From Saksenaea vasiformis B4078 (taxonomy: Eukaryota > Mucoromycota > Mucoromycetes > Mucorales > Saksenaeaceae), in contig JNDT01001566.1 in NCBI GenBank assembly GCA_000697055.1, positions 1 to 40,343 of the forward strand: a stretch of DNA of 40,343 nt. Reading direction: 5' to 3'. A model generated the notes under the pieces. That model was not told the origin of the DNA. It did not search any database and saw nothing but the letters and a program-made list of their open reading frames with translations. The first letter of the stretch is position 1; the number at the start of each line of letters is the position of its first letter. Below are positions 30,233-40,343 of the stretch, piece by piece. The translations under genes and the position numbers were made by a program.

Positions 30233-32101
30233 CTAGCCAAACATTGAATAGAATAATCTGGAAGCAACACCGCCACTAGAAGCTGCCGCGCTAGTAGGTG
30301 GGCCAATCTGTTGTTCAGGTAACGCTTCAGGTCGTAAGACAAGGTTGCTTTCGTGTGAGGGGATGCATGCTACCTCTAAGGTATCGCGATTAGACGAAAA
30401 TAGACTGGGGAAATGGTAGGCTACACCATTAGCAGGTATGACAACTACGCTGCCGGGGAGTTTTTCTTCCTTATCCAGTGTCACTGACAGATGCTGACTT
30501 GCACCCATGCTTGCACCTTGGCTGCGTAAATTAAATGTAGCTCTATCCAACTTGTACTGGTTCTGAATGCTAAATGCCATCCACACTCTTTGGGATCCAT
30601 CTTCAGACATGTTTTTTGGGCGGTAGCACCACACCATATTAAGTTGCTTAAACTGCTGCGCTCGCTTCGAGAGTTTACGACTTAATCCATTCTGTAAAGC
30701 TGGGTCACGCGACGCATCTACAGGAACAAATGTAGACGGATCTTGACAAAATGCATCGTGTACCCGCCCGCTCGTGTTACTACCATTTCCTCCAAAAAAA
30801 CCGCCAAAAAATGACCGGCGGCGTTGGAGAGGTGTAACACCTGGGGGAAGCATGGACGACGGAGCAGACACTCCACCATCTGTTGCCCCGCCAGCCTCGG
30901 AGGAAGGCTCAGCCTGGGCATCAGGCTCTTGTGATGAAGCAGGATCATCAGCCATCTCTGATGTTTGCACGTGCTGCTCATTTGGTTCAGGTGCTGCCAT
31001 CCTAGTCGGTGTCTCCCATAACGGCAATCCCATCATGGCAGAAGGAAAATAAGGTGGCCCGGGCGGGGGCGGGAGTGGGGGCGGATGACCTGAACCCCAT
31101 GGTAAACCCATAGGCATAGATAGAGGCATTGTAGGTCGTTGCAAGGGCATCATCGGCATGGGATGGAAAGGTGGAGGCCGCGCACCAAAGAACGGCCCTG
31201 GAACTCGAGCATGCAGAGGGGCAGGAGGTGGAACCCAAGGACTAGAAGGAGCGCTTGGCACAGCTGGCGAAGCAGTGCCGCTGTTGACACCAGAAGGCAA
31301 GGGCACAGGCATCACCATCGGTGGCTCCATCATCGAGCGTCTTCGGCCAAGATGGTCATGTGCAGCCGGCGGCGTTGGTGGTATGGTATGGAACGATCGT
31401 CGGCGCCTCGGTGGAAGTCTGCGCTCGGTATCCCTATCGTCGTCGTCGTCATCGGTATGTTCGACCATCTCTTCTTCGGACTCTGGCATGCTGACTGGGC
31501 GCCGGGGTTTGTACCTAGGACTAAAGTCTCTGTAGGTTGGTGCTGACGACGCTGAATTTGACCGGCGGAGAATGGGTTGGCTATTACTTCGGCGTCGTAA
31601 AGGGTGTCGGCGGCTGTCGCTTTGAGACCGTGAAAGATACGTTCGGGAAAGTCTTGGAGCCTCGGTTTGCATTGGTGCCCAGCGCGGTGGCCTAAACGGC
31701 GGCGGAGGCGGCGGGTATGCTTGAGGAGGCACATCCTCATCGTCTTCCTCGCCCTCCTCCTCGTCGTTTCCATCACTGCCATCGAAAGGCGGGAAGTAGT
31801 CATCTTCGTTGTGATAATACGGCTGAACGTATGACCGGCGTGGTCGGGTTTCTCTTATCGGATAATGTGAACGTCGCCAAGGTACAAACTCGCGCTCAGA
31901 TTCCTCATCCTCGCTATCATCTAACAGTGGCTGAAGAGGCTGTTGCCGTCGTCTGCGGGGTACCATCCCGTTTTGGCGCCGCTGGAACGCTTGCTGGTAC
32001 TGGTGCTTTCGAGGGTAAATTTCTTCTCCACTTTCATCTTCATCATCGTCATCGTCATCCGTCATGCCATGATACCGTGGTCTGCGATAAGAGTAGGTCA
32101 T
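30233..32101 (-). CDS. Disordered, Arg/Ser/Pro/Asp-rich protein with a conserved C-terminal domain (622 aa)
   Basis: A single long exon. The first ATG in frame is at 32101; codons upstream are open but begin at a TTG. Residues 1 to about 470 are low complexity: poly-Asp/Glu tracts, RRRSNS-type basic serine motifs resembling kinase sites, and Pro/Met-rich runs (PPPPPPF, LPPPPGPP). The last 150 residues are ordered-looking: FKQLNMVWCYRPKN, RVWMAFSIQNQYKLDRA, then strand-rich LSVTLDKEEKLPGSVVVIP and LEVACIP. The W...W...F...Q..LD pattern is weakly like a WWE domain. Function is unknown; a scaffold or regulator is possible. A copy of the 1-kb repeat ends about 210 bp upstream, within its likely promoter. 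Confidence 0.75.
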   Translation of the reverse strand: MTYSYRRPRYHGMTDDDDDDEDESGEEIYPRKHQYQQAFQRRQNGMVPRRRRQQPLQPLLDDSEDEESEREFVPWRRSHYPIRETRPRRSYVQPYYHNEDDYFPPFDGSDGNDEEEGEEDDEDVPPQAYPPPPPPFRPPRWAPMQTEAPRLSRTYLSRSQSDSRRHPLRRRSNSQPILRRSNSASSAPTYRDFSPRYKPRRPVSMPESEEEMVEHTDDDDDDRDTERRLPPRRRRSFHTIPPTPPAAHDHLGRRRSMMEPPMVMPVPLPSGVNSGTASPAVPSAPSSPWVPPPAPLHARVPGPFFGARPPPFHPMPMMPLQRPTMPLSMPMGLPWGSGHPPPLPPPPGPPYFPSAMMGLPLWETPTRMAAPEPNEQHVQTSEMADDPASSQEPDAQAEPSSEAGGATDGGVSAPSSMLPPGVTPLQRRRSFFGGFFGGNGSNTSGRVHDAFCQDPSTFVPVDASRDPALQNGLSRKLSKRAQQFKQLNMVWCYRPKNMSEDGSQRVWMAFSIQNQYKLDRATFNLRSQGASMGASQHLSVTLDKEEKLPGSVVVIPANGVAYHFPSLFSSNRDTLEVACIPSHESNLVLRPEALPEQQIGPPTSAAASSGGVASRLFYSMFG

Positions 32102-32310
32102 CGAGAGGAAAAAGAACCGTAATTGTCTTTTTCTTTTCGGGGCAACTGTTTTGCAAAACAAAGTAGCTTACACTGTTATGCATGAACCAAATAAGGATGC
32201 AGCAAAAATAATAGGCACACACTTTCCACCTCAGGGTGTAACACAAAGCCTTGGTCCAACCGCGCATCAAAAGACCGGACATTTCTCAACTCCGAAGAGA
32301 TAAGTGAGAT

Positions 32311-33299
32311 ATACTGCTTATTGAATTATCTTTTACGCTACACTGAATAAATCTTGCGCCTCTGAAGAGACAAGTTTGCGCTAAAGAAGAATCGAATATG
32401 CGGCCATTACTACATCAATGTTTCGTCTGAGGATTAATCAACTTACATGAACTTGGTCTCTCCAGTGGACGCAAAACTTATTCGGGCAGCATAAAAAATA
32501 ATTCATGATTAGTAAATGGATAATACTTTGGATGCCATTTCACTTACCCCCGAAGGGTAATTCCACCCATTGACAGAGGCCAAAGCCCCGCACCTGGAGC
32601 GGTGGGGGCGGCGAGAGGTGGGGGGGAGACCCTATGGCTTGGGAGCGGCCATTGTAGACAGCGTACAGAGGACTTGAAGCGATACATCGTCTGGCAATCT
32701 ATTGCGGAAGATGAACGATACTGAGTGTGTGTGTGTGTGACAACGTTTACGTACTTTGAGTGTGGGCATAAAGCACCAACACGGCCAAGACAGTTCGGGA
32801 CAGCGGTCATGCAGCCTAAACGGCATACAAAGAAATGAGTGATCCTGGATATGTAATAAAAAGTTGACATCCGTACTGGGGATGTTTGTACCAACAGAGC
32901 CAAAGAAGAAGAAAAAAAGGAAAAAGAAGTACTCGCTTTAAATATGCATCACTTTCCGTTATCTGAGACATCCTTTTTGTGTGAGATAAAAGGAACCTAT
33001 CCTTAACACACTTTTTGCATGAGACGACGGAATCCTGTTTCTGAGACACCGTTTTTATGAGTCAAAAGAACCCTATCACTGATTCACCCCTTTGCATGAC
33101 ACGATGGTACCCTATCACCGACACGCCTTTTGTGTGAGATAAAGAACAGCGTACTTTTCACACACTCTTTGCATGAAATAAAAAAAATCGATCACTGATT
33201 GATCGTTTGCACGAGACGATGGTATCCTATCTCGAACACTAGATATCGAGCCCTATCTTTATCACGTCATTTGCACGAGACAATGAATTCCTGTCTCTG
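32311..33299 (-). mobile_element. Dispersed ~1-kb repeat element, copy 2 (minus orientation)
   Basis: Reverse complement of the element at 20763-21739, alignable end to end with scattered substitutions and small indels. One difference is a (GT)n run near 32727-32740 where copy 1 has unrelated sequence. It retains the tandem array (32955-33299), the GC-rich block (32590-32650), the GTAAGT motifs and the foldback. Again there is no conserved open frame. Confidence 0.8.
32346..32482. repeat. Foldback (MITE-like) within element copy 2
   Basis: Arms 32346-32384 and 32443-32482 are inverted repeats of about 40 bp, matching the foldback in copy 1. Confidence 0.75.
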
Positions 33300-33561
33300 C
33301 CTTAGATGATGGAAAGCTATCAATGACACAAACGTAACGTGGAAGAGTATGATACGAAAATCACAGCATCGGATAAACGTAAAAATACGTGCTCCAAGAC
33401 GCAGAGTTTATCTGGAAGTAACGTCAAATATCTTAGAATAGACGCAAATGGGTATTCAAAATCCAGTAGTTATGTTTCTGATTCATGAAATTGACCAAGT
33501 GATCCATAGAAAACCTTCATATTCGCCATATAGGGTAATATCTAGGGAGTGGCTCCATATT

Positions 33562-33944
33562 TTAGGATCGAAACAGTATCTCTGAAGGCCTGCGCGGTCT
33601 TACAACGTCGCAGTTACGTTCCACTAGAACCTTGCCGGCGTCAGGCATAGTCGTCCCCATTCTTGCTTCGAAGCATACTTCAGGAATGTTATATCTATGG
33701 TTGCGTACCACTCCAACTCTTGTGCAAACGTACAGGCTGTGAATGGAAGCAAAGCTCCGGAATAGCGACCTCATTATAACGACCTTCAGATGGTCAGTCC
33801 TTTCTCTTGGAAAGCAGTCGAAAACCACAATGTATCCACTACCACAGTTTTCGCCCCGGGAAGAGCACGCCACGTAGGGACAGCTATTATAACCAAGGTG
33901 ACATTAGCATGAATCACCGGACCAGAAAGCATTTTGCGTCCATC
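33562..33944 (-). pseudogene. Cys-rich coding-like fragment, unrecognised
   Basis: From 33944 the minus strand reads MLSGPVIHANVTL. After a one-frame change it is open to 33562 with SCPYVACSSRGENCGSGYIV, then an Arg-rich segment and IPEVCFEARMGTTMPDAGK before the stop. The continuity across a single frame change suggests a broken exon rather than chance, but I recognise no domain. Confidence 0.3.
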
Positions 33945-34106
33945 TTGTATAGTTTCTGACTAATTGTATCCTGCTATTCTCATTAAGAACGATCGTTAAG
34001 CCAAAACTTGTCAACTAGACCTTCGTTTTCGATTAATATTTTGGGGAACGTGCAAAGAGACAAGGTTAATCAAGTCTGACAAGCCAGGAGAACCGTGAAA
34101 AAGACC

Positions 34107-34346
34107 ATGAAATTTTCGAACGTCTGCCGCTTCCGTGCTACGACATGCAGATCAAGGCGAAGCTGTTCAAGCTGTATTCCGTACAAATTGCTCGTCGTTG
34201 TCATGTTTCTCTTCCTAAGCCTGGTTTACCTTTCTAAAATTTATGGCAGTAGTCTAGACAGCAGTTTTAGGTATTCCAAATTTGCCTGCAATCCCGCGAA
34301 AGGACATTCCATCAATGGTCAGCTGTCTATTTTGTTTCAAGAATAA
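34107..34346 (+). CDS. Possible small signal-anchor protein (79 aa)
   Basis: The ATG at 34107 gives a basic, Cys/Arg-rich start followed by one clear hydrophobic segment (LLVVVMFLFLSLVYL, about residues 28-42) and a short polar tail. This is the arrangement of a type II signal anchor, as at the N-terminus of Golgi glycosyltransferases, but no catalytic domain follows in any frame. It may be a lone first exon, a tiny membrane protein or chance. Confidence 0.25.
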   Translation: MKFSNVCRFRATTCRSRRSCSSCIPYKLLVVVMFLFLSLVYLSKIYGSSLDSSFRYSKFACNPAKGHSINGQLSILFQE

Positions 34347-35209
34347 TTTCTGCAAGAAGAATACAAATACAATATATTTCTTTGGCTAATGAAAAAAAAG
34401 GATTCCATATCATTGGAAAGAGACCGTAACCAAGTTGTAGTTGCAGGGGCGGCAAACTTTAATTTACACGTTTAAATAGAGTAGATGCAACCAGACCTTA
34501 ATTCACAATGAAGTTTCCCCGATGTGATAATCCTCAACTGTGGGTTAAAAGATGACTACAAAGATATGTGTTACCTAAAGCCATTCATTCCTCTACATAA
34601 GCATTACATCTCTTAGCTGGGGCTTTTTTACGTGATCTTACGCGAATGCAAATTATAGCGTCCGATTCACATAACAGGATTACAGCACTTCACATGGCAA
34701 GGTTCGTTCGGAGTTAACGTCAAAAATTTTAAATTGACGCAGATCCCGTAGATGAGATGGTGAGCCTATTTTGCTGCACCTATAGAAAAAGTCGGATCAT
34801 CCTTTTCACTTACAGCGCGCCTTCATTTTCGGTAGTACCATGATGGTTGCTAGGCTGGGTATCCACCGGTCCCAAATGTACGTCGTGCAAAATGATGTCT
34901 TTGGAGCTTGGAAGTTCCTTTTTCTTTTTCTTATTGTCGGAAACGGTATGTTATATCTAACCAAACTTGGTTTGTATGCTCCAGGTACATTAGCTTTGTA
35001 TAGATACTTCTGACTGCGAAATGATCGCAAAAAGAAGGAAGAAAAGTTCCTGTGTGAGAGAGGAAATCGCGTTGCTTTTTACGCGTTTGGATTATTTCTC
35101 CTTTTCTTTTCTTTTCTTTTGCAGATGGGTTAGAACGGGTATAAATTTTTCTTGTAAGATTCGTGGAACCTGCCACAGTTTATTATTATATGTTCTTTTG
35201 TACACGGCC
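34347..35209. other. Spacer between the small ORF and the GATA gene
   Basis: AT-rich; the open frames near 34806-35242 lie on both strands in the same place and include pyrimidine-rich low-complexity sequence. It includes the presumed 3' UTR of the GATA gene. Nothing else is supported. Confidence 0.5.
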
Positions 35210-36606
35210 TTATGGCCAATATTGGTGGATATGTTGTTCTGATACAGGGTGCACCCACGCTTGTTGCGGCGGTAGTGTAATCAAATCAGAAGGTGGCGAT
35301 GGTGAAGTTGTTTCTAGAGGAACCCAAGTGTCGGTCGGCGCGCTATGAACTACTGGACGCGAGCTATTATTGGGAGGCGCGATGCGCCAAGTTTTCTCTG
35401 TGTCTGGTCGTTGCCGCTTCTTCAGCAACCCTGATCGTGTTGGGGCTTTTTCCATCGGAGCAATGACGAGCGTCGCACGTTTACTGGTTGCGCTGGCAGC
35501 GCCTGCACGATTACGTTTTTTTATCACGTCGGTCTTTAGACGAAGGGGACGAACAACACCATGAAGCTTTAGGAAAAGCCCGCAAGCGTTACATAGCGGT
35601 TGACCATCTGGATCGCGTCTCCAGAGAGGGGTGGTGGTTGTTTCACAATTGGTACATGTCGTTATACTGCCATTATTTTCTGTTGCTTGGTGAGAAACAC
35701 GAGATCTGTTTTCTGGTTTGCACACATGTACAGAAAAAAAAAGATAGTCTTTTACTTACCGCGAACCCGTGCTGCCTGATTGACTGGCGAATGAATAGCG
35801 GTCGGAGATCTACTTGAATTTTGGATGAGTGATGCCGGTGTAACATTGACGGGTGGTTGTGCGACTTCCAACGATGTTGACTGATCGGTATAGTACATCA
35901 TAAGCAGTTCTTCGAAGCTCAATGCTCCTGGGTTAACGATCTGTTGTTGTTTTTCCGGTGCCGATGAGGTTGGTTGTGCCATCGTAGGTGAACTTGGATG
36001 AACCATCAAGTTTTGGAACTGTTGTTGTAAGGGAAAGTAGGTATCTGGTGAGTAAGCCGAATAGGGTGATGTGGCTTGATCGTCTGTCAACGGTGGATCG
36101 ACCGGTATGGTAATGCTGTTGACACTAAAAGGAAGAGTATTTAGGGACTAAAAGGGCAGATTAGCTCCAAAAGAAACAGAGATTATGGATGAAGCTATTA
36201 CGTTCGGTTCGTTGGCGTCAAACGACGAAGATAGAGACGAAGATGAGGAAGAGGACATGTCAGTTGACTTTGCTACTGAAGTATCCGCGAGCGAAGGATC
36301 AGGAGGTGATGGCTGGGAAGGGATTTTGTTTTGTTTCTTTTTCAGTGTCATGGCCATCATCCTCCAAGTTATGTTTTCGAGACGCGAAGCATCAGGTAAA
36401 GTATCCTTTGCCTTTGTATAAAGTCGCCAAACATGCGTTGCCAATGGATCGTCTTTGTTATGCGATTTTTGAGGAGGAAAGAGAGAGTCTGTTAGGACCA
36501 CACCCTTTACAGCTGGTGGTGAAATAGTCGCGCCCTCATCTTCCATAGGTTGTCTTCCAAAATCATTCAAAGGGGTATTCATTGATTCCTTTACAGTCGT
36601 TTCCAT
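35210..36606 (-). CDS. GATA zinc-finger transcription factor, AreA/Nit2/Gat1 type, 3 exons (431 aa)
   Basis: Exons (minus): 36606-36202, 36147-35760, 35712-35210; total 1296 nt, in phase. Intron 1 (54 nt) has a GCTAAT branch site and removes an in-frame TAG. Residues about 53-91 carry the fungal N-terminal GATA-regulator motif [15 protein letters not shown]...ENITWRMM (DUF1752 type), seen in AreA and relatives. A Ser/Asp stretch follows. The DNA-binding finger at about 284-308 is C-x2-C-x17-C-x2-C with [18 protein letters not shown], followed by the basic tail [10 protein letters not shown]. This combination is typical of activators of nitrogen-catabolite genes under poor nitrogen supply. The ATG has a good context (GCCATGG). 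The C-terminus lacks any obvious further domain. Confidence 0.92.
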
Positions 36607-38694
36607 GGCATAGGAAAAAGAAAGCTAAAAAAAAAAGAAACAGCCTCATGAATAAAAAAAAAGCTTTTGGTGTACGAATCACAGGGCAACGGAGATGAAA
36701 AGTGGAATGATATTTCCCCATGTGATTACACTTGTACTGTTTATCCGTTGACACAGGTCTACTGTATAGTCTTTTAAATTTGATTAACAAAAAAAATACT
36801 TAAAGCCCTACAGGATAGCTATGAAGAAGAGAAGGTTATGGCATTCCAATAATAAGCGACATGAGAAAACAAAAATTAAGGTTCGTCGGTTGACAAATGC
36901 GCTTGTCTCACTTCATTGTGCAATGTCAATGTACCACTGAGTTTTTTTCCCTGGTACGATCGGGGAGTATTTCCTAAATTAACCCTAGAACCTCCTTACT
37001 ACATTATATTCCCCAGCCTTTGGATTAATGTATAAAACAAGTTATATCAAATCATTGGTTCTATAAAATCACGATCGTTTGTAACAATGTGAACGTTGTT
37101 GGATATGCTTTAAGATTTAAGGCCATGTGTCGTACGTAGATTGTTTTGGAGAGAATTGACAGACCTGAAATCGCACTGACAGAACGAACAGCTCTCCATT
37201 TCATAGATAAGAGAGCCATCAGTCGACCACGACTGATGTTAACGTCCGAACACTTCAGATGCTAGAGTACCACAGATACTTATTCCAACTTCTTCGGATT
37301 ATAACCACTAGCGCGTTAAAGTAATTAGAGATCAACAAAATGCATCTGATCGTGCATTTTCTGTTATTCATGTCTGCATTATTCACAAGCTGCTGCATCC
37401 TGTGAAAAAATTCTTTTCCTACTTACTGAAGATGGAAAAATGTGCATTAATTTGCTTTGTTGCTGACATATGATTGAAGTTGATAGGTAAGCTAGTTTAG
37501 CAAACATTGACATATTCCTTTGAAGCTGAATTCATTCTGTAGTCCATATGCTACTCTTAATTCCGCTTTTTCTCACGGATTAGTTTTATATCCTTTGCAG
37601 AACCGGCATGCCTTTTGATATTCTTATGGTCTTGACAGATTCGCTTTGTTCAGGTCACGTTGCTTTATCTGATACAGGAGCATGGATTCAATCGGTTCCT
37701 TGCCTGACATTGCGTAGATATGTGATAAAGATCAGAATCTAAGGTGCTTGAGTTAAAAGAAATGTAACATGCACAGCGTCCATGCATATGTGGATACGTG
37801 AAGAAACCTGCAGACTTGTTTCCATTGCCGTATCAGCTGAACCCAATACACAATATGACAACATCGTCCATTGAGACTTAGCTTGGAAATCCTTAAAATA
37901 TAATACGATGGGTGTTCAACAGAAGACATAAAGCGCGGATAATGAACACTAAATATGCGTTGGAGTGAAACAGTATTTGCAACAGTCGCAGTTGCTCGAG
38001 TTTGAATTGCGTCATGCAAAGACATTCCAGAGCAAAGCAGGGATTGTATCCCAGGCCTCGTGGTTGTACAGTTTCATACATGTTAAGCAGCTTTATTTCA
38101 TTTTCCTGTGGATTATCCTAGCATAAGAGGTATGTTGTTATATCTTAGATGTCTTCATGGACATTTCGCTTAGAAACAAGGTTTATACGCTAATGTGCCG
38201 ATCATAGGGTTGTTCACCCGGTCCATACAACGATGTCAACTACTTTCGATATGTCACTAACACAGTTAAAAATTGTCACGCGACAACGGTATTCAACACT
38301 GGACAAATTCACCAAATTCACGTGTCTATGCGCCCACACAGTTCACGCAACCGTAGTCCGTATCATTCCCACGTTAGCAAAATGACATAGAAAAAACGAA
38401 AGCGTCTCTAGCAGAACGTTCTTACAAGCCGTATATGTAGAAGAAAAGAAGATGGTTCTGCAATAATCTCGCTGCTACTGAACATCGTGCCACTTCAGGA
38501 TACTCGAATGTATGTGCACATGACTTCACGAAAACAAACCAGAAGCTAGTTTTTATTAGCATATCATCAGTGAAGCCTCGCTTCACTAGCACTTGCATTC
38601 TTCGTTAATAGTTTCGTAAAATCCATAGTGAGAACCATTCAAGAACCCGACCAAAGAACACGTGAAATTTTCCGAGTCAACTGCCTTTGTAATT
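36607..38694. other. Long AT-rich spacer
   Basis: About 2 kb with no credible frame on either strand (longest about 90 codons, overlapping and without domains). The first few hundred bases would hold the GATA gene promoter. I see no repeats or RNA genes. Confidence 0.55.
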
Positions 38695-39304
38695 TTAATC
38701 AGCTTGGACACCCTTGCGAGAAAATGCCATTATACAAGAGTGTACAGTGCTAAACTTGCAGATTTCGCAGACGCTATCGTATTGCTGGTCTTTATGCGGG
38801 GAAGTACGAGCCCGCGTACCTCCGCGTTGTAGCACTTTGGTGCTTGTATCGTCGTGAGAAATCAAATTAAGCGGGTATCGTTTTCTGAATCTAGAAACGT
38901 ACAAATTTGAAAGAAAGAAAAATTTCGGTTACATTCTGTGCGGTTCCTTCTTCTCGTACATCAGCTCCTTGTCCCCTGCAAATCGTTTTAGTGAGGATCC
39001 CGTCTCATTGATCTTCCCTGTAACAGTGCGATTGATCCACATATCTCCGTACAGTCAATAGGAAGAGTATGTCCAATGGTCCAACATATGAAAAATTGGA
39101 TAAAGATGTCGCGACCTGATGATATATTGGTTTCACATAACAAACATTGGAGATCGGAGTGATCTGATCTGATCTGTGCAAGATCTTCCGTTTGGTTCTC
39201 ATTTCGGACTCAGATATTCGAAAATTCATGCAAAGCACAACGAAATCGCGTTTTCGACAACGCATCGGTGATGGGCCCTTGTCTGTAATTAAACTTTGAT
39301 ACAA
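38695..39304 (-). pseudogene. Coding-like minus-strand fragments, unrecognised
   Basis: Two frames follow each other on the minus strand. 39304-39005 has mixed basic content. 38904-38695 reads LNLISHDDTSTKVLQRGG, then QYDSVCEICKFSTVH and a stop. The C-x2-C with following TVH resembles the zinc-binding tail of some transposases, but that is only a hint. The upstream region gives no transposase core. Confidence 0.2.
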
Positions 39305-40037
39305 GTTACAGATAATTTCTGTTCGCGAAAATTGAATAGATTAATTTGTTACGGCTCATGTGCAGCTGCTTTGCAATTAGAACTGTTTTTTATTAGTTAG
39401 TCGTTGTTTCTGTTGTGAGTTATGAAGGTAGATACAAGGAAATGGATATAGCCCATATTATCAGTATGGGACAACCTATAAAGTTAATTACATGGGATAA
39501 CCCCATCTGTTAGGGGGTCCATAGTATCTATTTGCTATTTATTGCGGTGACAACAATTGGAAAAATATGTTGCCATTTGAAGTTTGAGACGCTATCCCAA
39601 CTATGTTTACCGTTTTTTGTCCCTGATTGGGCCATTGGTAAGGGTTCAGATTGGTTGTAGGTGTCATCATGCAGCATTTCAGATCATTTCTATTCATTGG
39701 CGAAAACTAATATGCTGTTTAGAGTTTGGATAGGTTTTCAGTAGTTTGCATGATAAGTCTCACCTGGTTTAGGAGAGAGAAATGCCTTGGGCATTATCTC
39801 AAAGTTAATTGATCACTTACTATAGGTCATGGTAAGAAACGTGTATTGAGCTTCGTGTCACATATCTTGCCTGTGTTTACCGAAAATAGTCTTTGCTGCA
39901 CGTTAATCCACATAGAGCTGACATTTATCATCTTTGTACGACACCATGCGGCTTGGAACGATGTAACACTTTTTTTTTCAAACAACGATAGATTCACAAG
40001 TAGGGGTCGGCACGAACGAATACGAACGAATATATAG
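39305..40037. other. Spacer before the terminal satellite
   Basis: No supported gene. A short stretch near 39440-39525 contains repeated ATGGGA(C/T)AACC-like words, too short to define an element. Confidence 0.45.
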
Positions 40038-40216
40038 ATATTCGTATTCGTTCGTCATATAGAAATAAATATTCGTATTCATTCGTCAAGTAAGAACGAA
40101 TATTCGTATTCGTTCGTTAAATAGAAATGCATATTCATATTCGTTCGTCAAGTAAAAGCGAATATTCATATTCGTTCGTCAAATAAAATGAATATTCGAA
40201 TTCGTTCGATTATTCG
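40038..40216 (+). repeat. 31-bp AT-rich satellite, six units
   Basis: Units start at 40038, 40069, 40100, 40131, 40162 and 40192, each opening with ATATTCxxATTCGTTCGT. Immediately upstream (40012-40030) lies an inverted copy of the core (ACGAACGAATACGAA), so the array begins with a hairpin. After the array no further feature is seen to the window end. Confidence 0.9.
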
Positions 40217-40343
40217 AGTAGTGCCATTTTTATTATTTGCATGTCATTCGTTAATGTTGTAATTAACACGATGTCAATTAGAGGTTGAGTAAAGAAACGT
40301 ACGTCGTTTGCAAATGCTGTAGTTAACTAAGTGTCAGTAAAAA

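Noticed and set aside
31330..31803. Long ORF antisense or out of frame within the disordered-protein gene
   Set aside because: High-GC, repeat-like codons of the real frame keep other frames open; no domain is present.
33360..34740. Similar motif TAACGTCAAA...GACGCA at about 33418 and 34715
   Set aside because: About 38 bp with roughly one mismatch in four; could be chance in AT-rich DNA.

Overview
The window reads as nuclear DNA of a filamentous fungus, most likely an early-diverging (Mucoromycota, Mucorales-like) species. The evidence is: intact genes split by very short GT-AG introns (about 43-83 nt) with CTAAT/CTGAC-like branch sites; AT-rich spacers; fungal protein families (AreA/Nit2-type GATA factor, IML2/TTC39 family, DIT1-type isocyanide synthase, eukaryotic glycine decarboxylase and PPC decarboxylase); and a decayed Fanzor gene of the kind common in Mucorales. 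The phylum is an inference; no rRNA is present.

Layout. 1-1596 is AT-rich and holds a 112-bp direct duplication. A tRNA-Gly(UCC) lies at 1597-1667. A small WWE-like protein is encoded on the minus strand at 2598-2804. An 11-exon IML2/TTC39-family gene occupies 4133-6966. 7481-8688 is a decayed, unrecognised coding region. Mitochondrial glycine dehydrogenase (GCV2) is at 10204-13411 in five exons, one intron being GC-AG. From about 14.0 to 20.1 kb lies a gene graveyard: unrecognised broken coding sequence, a perfect-looking 34-bp-arm hairpin, and then the most notable locus, a frameshifted Fanzor/TnpB-like RNA-guided nuclease gene (17659-20120) preceded by a decayed charged coding block (16002-17462). 

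20.7-24.3 kb is repeat-rich: one copy of a roughly 1-kb dispersed element, a GC-rich block with a nested inverted repeat, and minisatellites of 90, 27 and 15 bp. On the minus strand follow a partial membrane-protein-like ORF, phosphopantothenoylcysteine decarboxylase (25294-26148, six exons, catalytic residues intact), broken fragments, a DIT1/PvcA-family isocyanide synthase (27899-29220) and a long disordered, charged protein (30233-32101). A second copy of the 1-kb element, inverted relative to the first, ends about 210 bp upstream of that last gene. The GATA factor follows at 35210-36606 (minus, three exons). The remainder is AT-rich spacer ending in a 31-bp palindromic satellite at 40038-40216.

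The intact genes are dispersed housekeeping or regulatory genes (one-carbon metabolism, CoA synthesis, nitrogen regulation, lipid/inclusion handling) and do not form a pathway cluster. The interesting biology is in the islands between them: the Fanzor relic, the paired inverted repeats and several unrecognised decayed families.
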